A stretch of 64,000 nucleotides of DNA from a bacterium (GTDB lineage: Bacteria; Bacteroidota; Bacteroidia; Bacteroidales; Muribaculaceae): NCBI GenBank assembly GCA_004563195.1, contig SFTJ01000008.1, positions 62,001 to 126,000 of the forward strand, given 5' to 3'. Both the position numbers and the translations under genes were made by a program. Shown one piece after another: positions 27,391-36,900 of this stretch. The first letter of the stretch is position 1. Each line of letters starts with the position of its first letter. Below the pieces are notes generated by a model. It searched no databases, was not told where the DNA came from, and saw nothing but the letters and a program-made list of their open reading frames with translations.

Positions 27391-27818
27391 GCGACTTACA
27401 CGGCATCAGCACTATCTCCGACTGCATGGTGGTGCAACTACCCAAGATTCATCACGCCAACGGCAACCTCACCGTGGTGCAGCACCACGAGCAGGTGCAA
27501 TTCGACATAGCTCGCGTTTACTACGTCTACGATGTTCCCGCCGGAGCCGACCGCGGCGGCCATTCGCACAAAGAATGTTACGAATTGCTGGTGGCAGCCA
27601 CCGGCAGCTTCGAAGTGGTGGTCGACGACGGCTTCAACAAGCGCCGTTTCTCGCTCAATCGCCCCGACCAAGCATTGCTCATTGTGCCCGGCATCTGGCG
27701 AACTCTCCACAATTTCTCCTCGGCTGCCGTGTGCCTTGTTATCGACTCTCACCGCTACGATGAAAACGACTATGTGCGTGAATACGAGCAATTTATGAGC
27801 ATGGTCAAACAAAAATAA
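27387..27818 (+). CDS. FdtA-like sugar 3,4-ketoisomerase
   Basis: A 143-residue cupin of the same family as the gene before it. It keeps the catalytic signature as RGGHSHKE, with both histidines, followed by SFEVVVDDGF and PGIWRTLHNF. It probably makes dTDP-3-keto-6-deoxyhexose, the substrate of the aminotransferase encoded 31 bases downstream. The start ATG overlaps the stop of the first cupin. Product stereochemistry (galacto or gluco) cannot be told from sequence. Confidence 0.85.
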   Translation: MSDLHGISTISDCMVVQLPKIHHANGNLTVVQHHEQVQFDIARVYYVYDVPAGADRGGHSHKECYELLVAATGSFEVVVDDGFNKRRFSLNRPDQALLIVPGIWRTLHNFSSAAVCLVIDSHRYDENDYVREYEQFMSMVKQK

Positions 27819-27849
27819 AACCATTTTCAACCCCATCTCGACAAGTGTT

Positions 27850-28977
27850 ATGAAAAGATTTCCGTTTCTCAATCTCAAACTCGCCAATGCTGCCTACGCC
27901 GAAGAAATAAAAGAAGCCGTGTGCCGCGTAATTGATTCCGGACGTTACCTCTGCGGCGACGAAACGGCTGCCCTCGAGAGTGAGATAGCTCAATTGTGCC
28001 AAGTGGAGCACTGTGTGGCTGTGAGCAACGGGCTCGATGCCTTGTCGCTAATCATCAGAGCTTATAAAGAAGAAGGCATCTTTGCCGACGGCGACGAAAT
28101 CATCGTGCCTGCCAACACCTACATAGCATCGGTGCTTGCCATCACACGCAATGGCTTGATGCCTCGCTTTGTAGATGCCGACATCGCTACGCTCAACCTC
28201 GACACATCGAAAATCGAAGAAGTGATAAATGCGCGCACTCGCGGCATTATGCCGGTGCATCTCTACGGCACACCATGCTGGGACTCTACGCTGAAGCAGC
28301 TCGCCGAGTGCTACAATCTGGTGATAATCGAAGATAACGCCCAAGCCATAGGAGCTAAAGCATCGTGCCCAGGCTTGCACGACACATATGCCACCGGTTC
28401 GCTCGGAAATGCTGCCGGATTGAGTTTCTACCCCACCAAAAACCTCGGCGCCCTCGGCGATGCCGGAGCCGTTACCACTCACAACCCACAAATAGCCAAA
28501 ACTGTGAAAGCGCTTGCCAACTATGGCAGCGACCGCCGCTACCACAATGTTTTCACCGGATATAATTGCCGAATCGACGAAATACAAGCAGCTGCGCTTC
28601 GAGTGAAATTGCGCTATCTCGACAAGGAAACCAAGCGACGCCGCGAGGTGGCCGAGACCTACAATCGCGAAATCACCAATCCCATCATAGGCAAGCCCAC
28701 AATTTTTGCCGATATGCAGCAAGTGTGGCACCAATACCCCATTTGCATCGATGAGCGCGACGAATTTCGCGAATATCTTCGCATCAGCGGCATCGACACC
28801 GACGTGCACTATGCCACTCCACCCTATTTGCAGCCTTGCTACGCCGAGTATTCGCATCTCGACATGCCCGTTACGGCTTCGCTGGCACGCCGCATAGTGA
28901 GCCTGCCCATAGGTGCTCCCGTCAGCACTGCCGATGCCACCACCATAGCTCGCATCATCAACGGTTTCGATTGCTAA
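27850..28977 (+). CDS. DegT/DnrJ/EryC1/StrS-family sugar aminotransferase (FdtB-like)
   Basis: A 375-residue PLP-dependent aminotransferase. Visible are the N-terminal SGRYLCGDETAALESE, GLDALSLIIRAY, VPANTYIASVLAI, PVHLYG, D162 in IEDNAQAIGA and the PLP lysine K197 in SFYPTKNLGALGDAGA. With the two FdtA-like cupins just upstream it likely aminates a 3-keto-6-deoxy sugar nucleotide, feeding a 3-amino sugar into surface glycans. The acetyltransferase expected for Fuc3NAc or Qui3NAc is not adjacent. Confidence 0.9.
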   Translation: MKRFPFLNLKLANAAYAEEIKEAVCRVIDSGRYLCGDETAALESEIAQLCQVEHCVAVSNGLDALSLIIRAYKEEGIFADGDEIIVPANTYIASVLAITRNGLMPRFVDADIATLNLDTSKIEEVINARTRGIMPVHLYGTPCWDSTLKQLAECYNLVIIEDNAQAIGAKASCPGLHDTYATGSLGNAAGLSFYPTKNLGALGDAGAVTTHNPQIAKTVKALANYGSDRRYHNVFTGYNCRIDEIQAAALRVKLRYLDKETKRRREVAETYNREITNPIIGKPTIFADMQQVWHQYPICIDERDEFREYLRISGIDTDVHYATPPYLQPCYAEYSHLDMPVTASLARRIVSLPIGAPVSTADATTIARIINGFDC

Positions 28978-29029
28978 TCGCTCTCAGCCACATTCACATC
29001 ACCACTTTACAGCAAGATTACACTAAACA

Positions 29030-29863
29030 ATGTCACAAAATAGCAATTATTCACCAATAGGAGTTTTTGATTCAGGATTCGGCGGACTCACCATCCTCAA
29101 GGAGATTCGCAAGGTGCTCCCCGACTACGATTATCTGTTTCTTGGCGACAATGCTCGCGCGCCCTACGGCTCTCGCTCGTTTGATATCGTATATCGATTC
29201 ACTTTGCAAGCCGTGAAATATCTTTTCGATCACGGATGCAAACTCGTGATTCTTGCCTGCAACACGGCATCGGCCAAGGCTCTGCGCACCATTCAGCAGA
29301 ACGACCTGCCTCACATCGACCCTTCGCGCCGTGTACTTGGTGTGATTCGCCCCACGGTGGAGAAAATAGGCGAAATATCGCAAACCGGCAGCATAGGCAT
29401 TTTCGGCACTCCGGGCACCATTCAAAGCGAATCTTACAACATAGAGATAGCCAAACTGCATCCCGGATTCACCACTTCGGGCCATGCATGCCCTATGTGG
29501 GTACCGCTTATCGAAAACAAAGAATCGGATAATCCCGGAGCCGACTATTTCGTGCAAAAGGACATCAATCAACTTCTGGCTATGGACGACAAAATCGACA
29601 CAGTGATTCTCGGCTGCACTCATTATCCCCTTTTGTTGAAAAAGATAGAGCTATATATGCCTCAGCACATCAATGTGGTGCAACAGGGTCCCATCGTGGC
29701 CGAAAGTCTCAAGGATTATCTCACTCGCCACACCGATATGGAGGCTCGTCTCACCAAAGGCGCATCATGCACCTATCTTACCACCGAATCGGCTGAAAAA
29801 TTCGGCGATTTGGCATCGATTTTTCTCGGCGAGACCATTCATCCTCGTCACATCGACCTCTAA
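29030..29863 (+). CDS. murI: Glutamate racemase
   Basis: A 277-residue glutamate racemase that supplies D-glutamate for peptidoglycan. Both catalytic cysteines are in place: C77 in ILACNTASA and C196 in LGCTHYPLL. The N-terminal GVFDSGFGGLTIL and the LGDNARAPYG loop are also typical. It lies 52 bases after the aminotransferase and may be transcribed with it. The neighbour downstream is convergent. Confidence 0.95.
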   Translation: MSQNSNYSPIGVFDSGFGGLTILKEIRKVLPDYDYLFLGDNARAPYGSRSFDIVYRFTLQAVKYLFDHGCKLVILACNTASAKALRTIQQNDLPHIDPSRRVLGVIRPTVEKIGEISQTGSIGIFGTPGTIQSESYNIEIAKLHPGFTTSGHACPMWVPLIENKESDNPGADYFVQKDINQLLAMDDKIDTVILGCTHYPLLLKKIELYMPQHINVVQQGPIVAESLKDYLTRHTDMEARLTKGASCTYLTTESAEKFGDLASIFLGETIHPRHIDL

Positions 29864-29871
29864 CATCGCTC

Positions 29872-30495
29872 CTATCGGGCTGTTTCTTCGGCAAAAATCC
29901 GTTCAAAAGCCTCACGCAAGCGCTTGGCATCGGCTATCAAGGCTCTGAATTGCGCCAAATGCTCTGCATTTGCCGATTCGGGGATATAGAGTTTCAGGTA
30001 TCCACCCTCGGCATACTTTTCGGCGAGGTGCGCAAGCATTCGCTCATACTGTTGTTCTTTATGCAATTCGGGATAATGCGACAGCCCGTACTGCACCGTG
30101 CGACGCAATGTTACATCCACGTCTATTTGGCGGTCGGCCTCAGCCACTATGCGCCCGTAGATGCTTCGCGGCTCGTGTCCCGACGATGCACGATGGTCTT
30201 CCACAGCCTCGCTCATAACGGCTATCTGCTCCGGCGTGAAAAAGCGCTTCAGCTCGGCATCGGCTCGCACTATCTGCCCCGACACTATGTGATGACGCTC
30301 TCGCCCCGCCACCAACCCGGTGTCGTGAAAAGCGGCTATGGCATACACCATATCCTCATCTACATCGTAGAATCGAGCCAATCGCATGCTCTCCTCTATC
30401 ACATATCGCACATGGCTGATGCGATGCGCAGCATCGAAAGCCTCATAGCGCGGAATTATCGCACGCTCCACATATTCCTTCAATTCCTTATTCAT
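29872..30495 (-). CDS. HD-domain phosphohydrolase-like protein
   Basis: A 207-residue protein with an HD metal-dependent phosphohydrolase domain: H in SHVRYVIEES, the HD pair in IAAFHDTGL, further His residues in RHHIVSG and VEDHRASSG, and D in IVAEADRQID. Substrates of such small HD proteins are nucleotides or phosphate esters, not assignable here. The C-terminal helix is charged. A well-formed promoter on the minus strand ends five bases before the ATG, implying a leaderless or near-leaderless transcript. Confidence 0.82.
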   Translation of the reverse strand: MNKELKEYVERAIIPRYEAFDAAHRISHVRYVIEESMRLARFYDVDEDMVYAIAAFHDTGLVAGRERHHIVSGQIVRADAELKRFFTPEQIAVMSEAVEDHRASSGHEPRSIYGRIVAEADRQIDVDVTLRRTVQYGLSHYPELHKEQQYERMLAHLAEKYAEGGYLKLYIPESANAEHLAQFRALIADAKRLREAFERIFAEETAR

Positions 30496-30500
30496 AGACG

Positions 30501-30533
30501 CAAATATACAAAAAAATAGTCCTCACCACAAAT
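30501..30533 (-). promoter_or_regulatory. Promoter of the HD gene, immediately upstream of the ATG
   Basis: On the minus strand: TTTG (30530-30533), 21 bases, TATATTTG (30501-30508), then only CGTCT before the ATG at 30495. Confidence 0.6.
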
Positions 30534-30571
30534 CAGCACTCCGCAGCAATAATCTATTCGCAAAAATTGCG

Positions 30572-30579
30572 TAACTTTG
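30572..30579 (+). promoter_or_regulatory. Candidate -7 box of the symporter gene
   Basis: TAACTTTG lies 71 bases before the ATG at 30651. It argues against an upstream in-frame start at 30567. Confidence 0.5.
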
Positions 30580-30650
30580 GCGCGAAAAACTCGCGTTTGG
30601 GAGAGAAAACAAAACAACCGATTTTACATAATATAATTCATTCAAAGCCC

Positions 30651-32075
30651 ATGCTCATAGCTATAGTATTCATCTACTTTACCATTCTCTACATCATAAG
30701 TAGATACACCGGACGTAACGAAAGCAACGACTCGTTTTTCCGCGGCAACAGGCAGTCGCCGTGGTATCTTGTGGCATTTGGCATGATTGGGGCATCGGTG
30801 TCGGGTATCTCTTTTGTGAGCGTTCCGGGCATGGTGCTGCACTCGCAGATGACATATATGCAAACTTGCCTCGGCTTTATTATCGGTTATTTTGTGGTGG
30901 CATTCGTGCTTTTGCCGCTCTACTACAGGCTCAACCTCACCACCATCTATTCCTATCTCTACCGCCGTTTCGGCAGCCGCACCTACACCACCGGGGCCTC
31001 GTTCTTCATCATCTCCAAGCTCTCGGGCGCTGCCTTGAAATTCTATGTGGTTTGCATCATTTTGCACGATTTTGTGCTGTCGGCCTACGGCATTCCATTC
31101 TACGTCACAGTGGTGACGATGGTGCTGTTGATATGGCTCTACACACGCCGCGGCGGCATCAAAACCTTAGTTATCACCGATGTGCTGCAGACGGCGTGCA
31201 TGCTTGTGGCTCTGGTGCTGATAATTTATAATGTGCTCGATGCACTTCACCTATCGGTGCCGCAAGCCGTGAGCGCCATTGCCGACAATAGTCTCAGCCG
31301 TATGTTTGTGTTCGACGACTGGATTTCGAAACAAAATTTCTGGAAACAATTCATTAGCGGAGCTTTCATAGTGGTGGTAATGACCGGTCTCGACCAGGAT
31401 ATGATGCAAAAAAACCTCACATGCAAGTCGCTTCGCGAGGCTCAAAAGGATATGTGCACCTATGGATTTGCTTTTGCGCCGGTCAATCTGCTCTTTTTGG
31501 CATTAGGTGTGCTTCTCACCATGCTTGCCACTCAGCAGGGCGTCGACATCCCGGCGTCGTCCGACTCGCTTCTGCCTATGTTTGCCGCCACCGGTTCGCT
31601 CGGCACTTGGGTAGTGATTTTGTTCACGCTCGGCATTGTGGCTGCATCGTTTAGCAGCGCCGACTCTGCCCTTACGTCGCTCACCACCAGTTGCTGCGTC
31701 GACATTTTGCGCCGACCATCTCACACCGCAACGCGCCGCATAGTGCACATCGTGATGTGCGCCACTTTCGTGCTGTTTATCTTGATTTTCCGATATGTCA
31801 ACTCCACAAGTCTCATTGATGCCATCTACACCATCTGCTCCTACACCTACGGACCGCTTTTGGGTTTGTTTGCTTTCGGATTGCTCACCAAGCGCGGCAC
31901 TTGCGACAAAGCTGCGCCCTACATAGCCGTAGCGGCTCCTCTCATGTGCTATGGCATCGACCGCTTCACTTCGGCTCACTTGGGATATAGCTTCGGTTAC
32001 GAGCTCTTGCTCCTCAACGGTGCTCTCACATTTCTCGGGCTATATCTGTTTCGCTCTCGCCAAGCTGCCGCTTGA
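30651..32075 (+). CDS. Sodium:solute symporter (SSS family)
   Basis: A 474-residue inner-membrane transporter with about 13 hydrophobic helices, starting MLIAIVFIYFTILYIISRYTG. Family features are FFRGNRQSPWYLVAFGMIGASVSGISFVSVPG, GFIIGYFVVAFVLLPLYYRL and the SSADSALTSLTTSC segment with the sodium-site serines. It would use the sodium gradient to import a small organic solute; the substrate (sugar, sialic acid, amino acid or other) is not clear. The ATG at 30651 is preferred because the promoter box lies inside the longer frame. It is convergent with the channel gene 13 bases away. Confidence 0.88.
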   Translation: MLIAIVFIYFTILYIISRYTGRNESNDSFFRGNRQSPWYLVAFGMIGASVSGISFVSVPGMVLHSQMTYMQTCLGFIIGYFVVAFVLLPLYYRLNLTTIYSYLYRRFGSRTYTTGASFFIISKLSGAALKFYVVCIILHDFVLSAYGIPFYVTVVTMVLLIWLYTRRGGIKTLVITDVLQTACMLVALVLIIYNVLDALHLSVPQAVSAIADNSLSRMFVFDDWISKQNFWKQFISGAFIVVVMTGLDQDMMQKNLTCKSLREAQKDMCTYGFAFAPVNLLFLALGVLLTMLATQQGVDIPASSDSLLPMFAATGSLGTWVVILFTLGIVAASFSSADSALTSLTTSCCVDILRRPSHTATRRIVHIVMCATFVLFILIFRYVNSTSLIDAIYTICSYTYGPLLGLFAFGLLTKRGTCDKAAPYIAVAAPLMCYGIDRFTSAHLGYSFGYELLLLNGALTFLGLYLFRSRQAAA

Positions 32076-32088
32076 TGTGCACACTCGG

Positions 32089-32967
32089 CTATAGTTTATC
32101 GAGCGTATTATCGTCAGACATCATTGCGCCGCAACGGCGACAGAAATTGGCTTCCTTATCGTACTCTTCAAATCCGCATCGCGGGCAGATGTGTACATTT
32201 TTGCCCCTGCGGCGCGCTTGAATCTTGCGATTCTCATCGGCCATAGTAGCCGTAACTATACCCGTGGGAACAGCTATGATGGTGTAGCCAAAGAGCATCA
32301 CACACGCCGAGATAAATTTGCCCAATGTAGATATGGGCGTGATGTCGCCATAACCCACAGTGGTCATAGTCACTATGCTCCAATATATGCCGTTAGGGAT
32401 ATTGTTGAATGCCGGATTGCCTGCATACGACTCCACCATATACATTATGGTGCCCAAGCAGATATTTACTATAAACACAAAGAGGAAAAACACCATTATC
32501 TTCTTGGCGCTCTTCTGCATAGAGCGCAACAGCATGTTTCCTTCGTTGAGAAAGTTAAACAATTTGAACACGCGAAACACGCGCACCAATCGGAAGGCTC
32601 TTATCACTATCATAAAACGCGCTCCGGTGTAGATAAAGCCCAAATACACAGGCAAAATCGACACCAAATCCACTATGCCGAAAAAACTGAATATATATTT
32701 CTTCGGTTCGGGCGAGCAATATATGCGAAGTATGTATTCGAGCGTAAAAAACACCGTGAACACTATCTCAAGCACTATCAACGACGACCGCAGCCACGTT
32801 ATCTCGATGAATGTCTGAAATATGGTAAGCACCACACTCATAGCTATAGCCGCTATCAGCACCACATCGAATGCCCTACCCATAGGTGTGTCGGTCCCGA
32901 ATATTATCTCATGAAGTTTTGCCTTCAATGCATCATTGTGCAGAATCTTATTCTTAAAATCAATCAT
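32089..32967 (-). CDS. Voltage-gated-type potassium channel with C-terminal zinc ribbon
   Basis: A 292-residue ion channel of the six-helix type. Helices S1-S4 run to about residue 145, with an Arg-rich S4 (RAFRLVRVFRVFKLF). The pore helix and filter TMTTVGYGD mark K+ selectivity, and S6 follows. After a short linker the C-terminus carries a zinc ribbon with two CX2C pairs (CPRC and CRRC). The start is the ATG at 32967; an upstream TTG at 33000 is unlikely because a -7-like box (32998-33005) covers it. Confidence 0.88.
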   Translation of the reverse strand: MIDFKNKILHNDALKAKLHEIIFGTDTPMGRAFDVVLIAAIAMSVVLTIFQTFIEITWLRSSLIVLEIVFTVFFTLEYILRIYCSPEPKKYIFSFFGIVDLVSILPVYLGFIYTGARFMIVIRAFRLVRVFRVFKLFNFLNEGNMLLRSMQKSAKKIMVFFLFVFIVNICLGTIMYMVESYAGNPAFNNIPNGIYWSIVTMTTVGYGDITPISTLGKFISACVMLFGYTIIAVPTGIVTATMADENRKIQARRRGKNVHICPRCGFEEYDKEANFCRRCGAMMSDDNTLDKL

Positions 32968-33069
32968 ACTGGTTACGCAACAAAATGTTTTAATTCCCAA
33001 AATTAATAAATTTCAAGCAGATTATTCTCTGATTCGCTATCTCTATTATCTTATTCGATAAAAATAGGT

Positions 33070-33077
33070 ATATTTGC
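33070..33077 (+). promoter_or_regulatory. Candidate -7 box of the YiiX-like gene
   Basis: TATATTTG, 28 bases before the ATG at 33106. Confidence 0.45.
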
Positions 33078-33105
33078 ATCACTATTTTTCTACAACATTC
33101 ACGCT

Positions 33106-33750
33106 ATGCGACGAACAATAAATCTGCTTTTGGGCTTGATGACCATATTGCTCGGCACTTCTTGCTCGAGCGAGCACAGATACGAGCCGCAAAACGGCGA
33201 TTTGCTCTTTGTAGTGGCCAATTCCTCCAATATTTCCAAAGCCATTGCCGACGCCACTGCTTGGGATGATTCCATTCGCTTCGACCACGTGGCTATAGTT
33301 GCCGTCGACGACAATGGCTCTTATATTATCGAAGCATCGAGCCGCCGAGATGTGGAACGCACTGAGTGGAACTACTTTTTGGAAAACGTTCCCTCCGTTA
33401 ATGGCAAACCCGGCATAGTGGTGAAACGCGTCAACACTCATTTTTCGCCCGAAAATGCCATAGCTCTTGCCAAATCGCACATCGGCGAACTCTACGACTG
33501 GTCCTACCGCCCCAATAATGGCAAGATGTATTGCTCCGAACTTGTCTACGAGTGCTATTTAAACGATAATGGTGGTCATTTATTCCACACCAAACCCATG
33601 AATTTCCGCGACAAGGATGGTTTTATGCCTCGCTTTTGGACCGAACTCTTCGAAAGCTTAGGCGAAGAGATTCCCGAAGGCGTGCCGGGCACTAACCCCA
33701 ACGATATGTCGAAAGAAGAATGCCTCCGCGAAGTGTATCGATTCTTCTAA
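33106..33750 (+). CDS. YiiX-like permuted papain-fold lipoprotein
   Basis: A 214-residue lipoprotein: the signal peptide ends in LLGTSC, with the lipidated Cys near residue 20. The fold resembles the YiiX/YebB group of the NlpC/P60 superfamily, whose catalytic residues are circularly permuted: H61 in RFDHVAIVAV comes before C143 in MYCSELVYECY. Members may be cysteine hydrolases acting on amide or thioester bonds at the envelope; the substrate is unknown. It has its own promoter and is monocistronic by spacing. Confidence 0.82.
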   Translation: MRRTINLLLGLMTILLGTSCSSEHRYEPQNGDLLFVVANSSNISKAIADATAWDDSIRFDHVAIVAVDDNGSYIIEASSRRDVERTEWNYFLENVPSVNGKPGIVVKRVNTHFSPENAIALAKSHIGELYDWSYRPNNGKMYCSELVYECYLNDNGGHLFHTKPMNFRDKDGFMPRFWTELFESLGEEIPEGVPGTNPNDMSKEECLREVYRFF

Positions 33751-33895
33751 TCTCCTCACTCAATTTTCTCGCATTCGGAATTGTTGTGCCTCTATCTCAT
33801 CGATATGATGTTACATTGCATAACAGGAATTCTACACACAATAGTTAAATTATCTAAAATTCTGTCTATAAACACATAATGCTGATTATTCTCAT

Positions 33896-33903
33896 TATAT
33901 TTG
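33896..33903 (+). promoter_or_regulatory. Candidate -7 box of the 1082-residue secreted protein gene
   Basis: TATATTTG, 69 bases before the ATG at 33973. Confidence 0.45.
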
Positions 33904-33972
33904 TATCATTATACCATCGGAAACAAACTCTAACATAAACTATATTTATTAACCTTTAAGCTACAAAAACGT

Positions 33973-36900
33973 ATGAAAAAATTACTTCGACGCTTTTTTA
34001 CTCTTGGTTTGGCAATAGCCACACTCGGAGCTACGGCGCAGACCCTTACTCAAGAATGGGTCTACAAGACCGATATCCCTGCAGCAGGTGATGCTAAGTG
34101 GGGTTGCGGCAATGCCGGACAGATTTGGGTTAGCAACACTACAACCCAAAAATTGATGTACTGGGATTCTGAAGGAGCTCACACTCTTGAGGTGGGCACT
34201 GCCGGTCCTGCTATCTGCATCGATGATGCAGGTAATGTGATTGTAAGCACCACTCTTTGGAGTGCCGCTGCTACTGCTCTCAAGGTGCTTCCTAAGGGTT
34301 CCACCACACTCCAAGACCTCCCCATCACTCTTCCCGAAGGTGTAACAGCAGCTGCCATGAAATTTTTAGGCCGTGCCGTGGGCGATGTTATGTCGGAAAC
34401 CGGCGGTGCTTTCTGCGAATTCCCCAATGGCAACACCAAGGTGGCTAAGATTTTCGTTGCCAAAGGTGCTCAAGTGGCCGAAAAATCGTTTGCTGCCGAT
34501 GCCGGTGTTACTGCCGACTCTGAAGGCTTGGCTGTACTCGTAGGCAACGACCCCGAATCTACTTCAATAGCTGCGCGTCTGCGTGGCCAAAAGGATTTCT
34601 ACATCGACGGCACTGCTTTGGCTCGTCTAAACATCAACACCACCCAAGGTGGCGATGTGTTTATGATTGGCGATAAGCTCTATTCTGTCGAACCGGTAGG
34701 CTCGGTGGCTTATGTCGATGCTTTCGAAGTGGTCGACCGCTCGGGTGATGCTCCTGTGGTTATCGCTTCGCACGCAGCTGAATTTGAAACTGCTGCCGCT
34801 AAGCCTAATCCTTGCAGCCTCTCGGCTGAAGTAGTCGACGATTACACCGTCAACATCTATCAATACGTTCCCGGTCAGATGGCTGCCAAGTATGTGCTCG
34901 CTTTACCTAAACCTATGCCTAAGCTCGAAGCTCGCAATGCTTATGCCTACGACATAGTTGTAGAAAAGGGCGAAACCGAATACACCGTCAGCTATCGCCT
35001 CAATGCGCCTGCTTCGGCTGTTAAGATTCAGCTCATGAGCGACGGCGAAATCTACAAGGAATATGCCGGCACCACATTGGCTGAATATGCCAACGAAGAA
35101 AAGACTGCTGTCAACAACCTCAACACAGTGAAGATTCCGACTGCCGACCTCAAGGTAAACGCCACCACCAAGTTCTTTGTTTCGGTAGAGAGCGATGTGG
35201 TTACCGAAGCCACTGCTCACAGCACCACCTACAGCTTCTGGTCGCCTTACGGCGCTGTTGTCGACAACAATCCTAACAGCAAACACTTCGGCCGTCTGCT
35301 CGTTACCGAAGCTCAAAGCTCACTTCCTGCCACAGGTTATTTGAGTTCTACCGGTGAGAATGGTATCGGCACCGGCATCTACGCATTCGACCAAACATTC
35401 CTTCCTATCAAGAACTCTGAAGGTAAATACGGATTCCTCGCAGGTATGGAACGCGAAGAAGGCAATTATGCAGGCACTTCTACCTCAATCTACGACTTTA
35501 AGCGCCTTGCATTGGCCGGCGATGGTCGCTTGTTTATCTCACGCGCCGGCGTTAAGAGTTCGGGCGTATGGGAACTTGACCCCGATAACCTCGAAGCAAG
35601 TGCTACACCCGTATTCACCGGTACTTTGGGCGAAGATGGTATGATTACCGATGCCAATGGCAACATAGTTTCGGGTCCTGCCACTGCTATGGATGTTGTT
35701 GGTAGCAACTGGGGCTTGAAATTGGCTATCGTAAGCTGTAACGGCGGTTATGCTCTTTCCAAGCCAAGTCACAAGGTATATGTCTACAACTTAGGTGTAG
35801 AAAAGACTTGGGGCGCAGCTCCTTCCAACGAATTGACTTCGCTCGACAACCTCTGGATTAACTCAGCTACAGTAAACTTGCGTCTCGACCCCGATGGTAA
35901 TGGACTCATGGTAGGTCAATATCGCGCTACTCCAAGCGAAAACGAACCGGCTTACAAGCACGCCACAATTTGGAACAACGAAGTAGACTATAGCGATGTT
36001 ACATCACCGGCAGGTGGCGCAGGTATGGCATGGAACGCCGATAACACCTTGTTCGCCATGTCAACCGGAAAAGGCAAAGTGGGCATTTTCACCGTTACTA
36101 ACGAAAACGGCCCGCAATTTACCAAATTATATGAGATTGCCACCGGTTGCGGCACAAACACCAATGCTATAGCATTCGACTATGCCAACAACTTGTATGT
36201 GGTATCGAACAGCGGCGAAAAGCTCCGTTGCTTCGCTCTGCCTCGCGAAAGTGGCGAAGTGGTGGTTCCCGCCGGCTCTCAATACGACGCAACCATCTCG
36301 AGCGACGAATATCCTGCTGCTCTTTACATCATTGGCACACCCACCAACTGGGTTTCTGATAAGGGTATTAAGATGGATAAGGGCGAAAATGGCGTTTTCA
36401 CTGCCGAATTGACCAATACTGCAGCTTACTGCAACATAGGTTTGACAAGTGTTCTTTCTACTGACTGGAACGAAGTAAATGCCAACCGTTGGGGCTTCGC
36501 AGTCGACAACGAAGAAATCACCCTCGGACAAGAGCATGCTATCGAAAAGACCATAGGCGCAATGCTTATTAAAGGCGAAGCCGGCTCTACATATCAAGTT
36601 AAGGTTGATATGAAGAATATGACTATCCTGGTTACTGCCACCTATGTTCCCACAAGTTATCCCGAAAAACTCTACATGGTAGGTAGTCTCAAGGATGCCA
36701 ACTGGGACATCTCAAGTGGCAAATACGAACTCACCACCGAGAGCGAAGGCATTTACTCAATAGGCGGTGTAGAAATACTCGATGCCTACAACGGCAATGG
36801 CTATTTTGCATTTGGTGCAATCACCACCGACAATTGGGCCGAATTCAATGCTTTGCGCTACGGCCCTGCAACTTCTGATACTCCTGTAACTGAAGGAACC

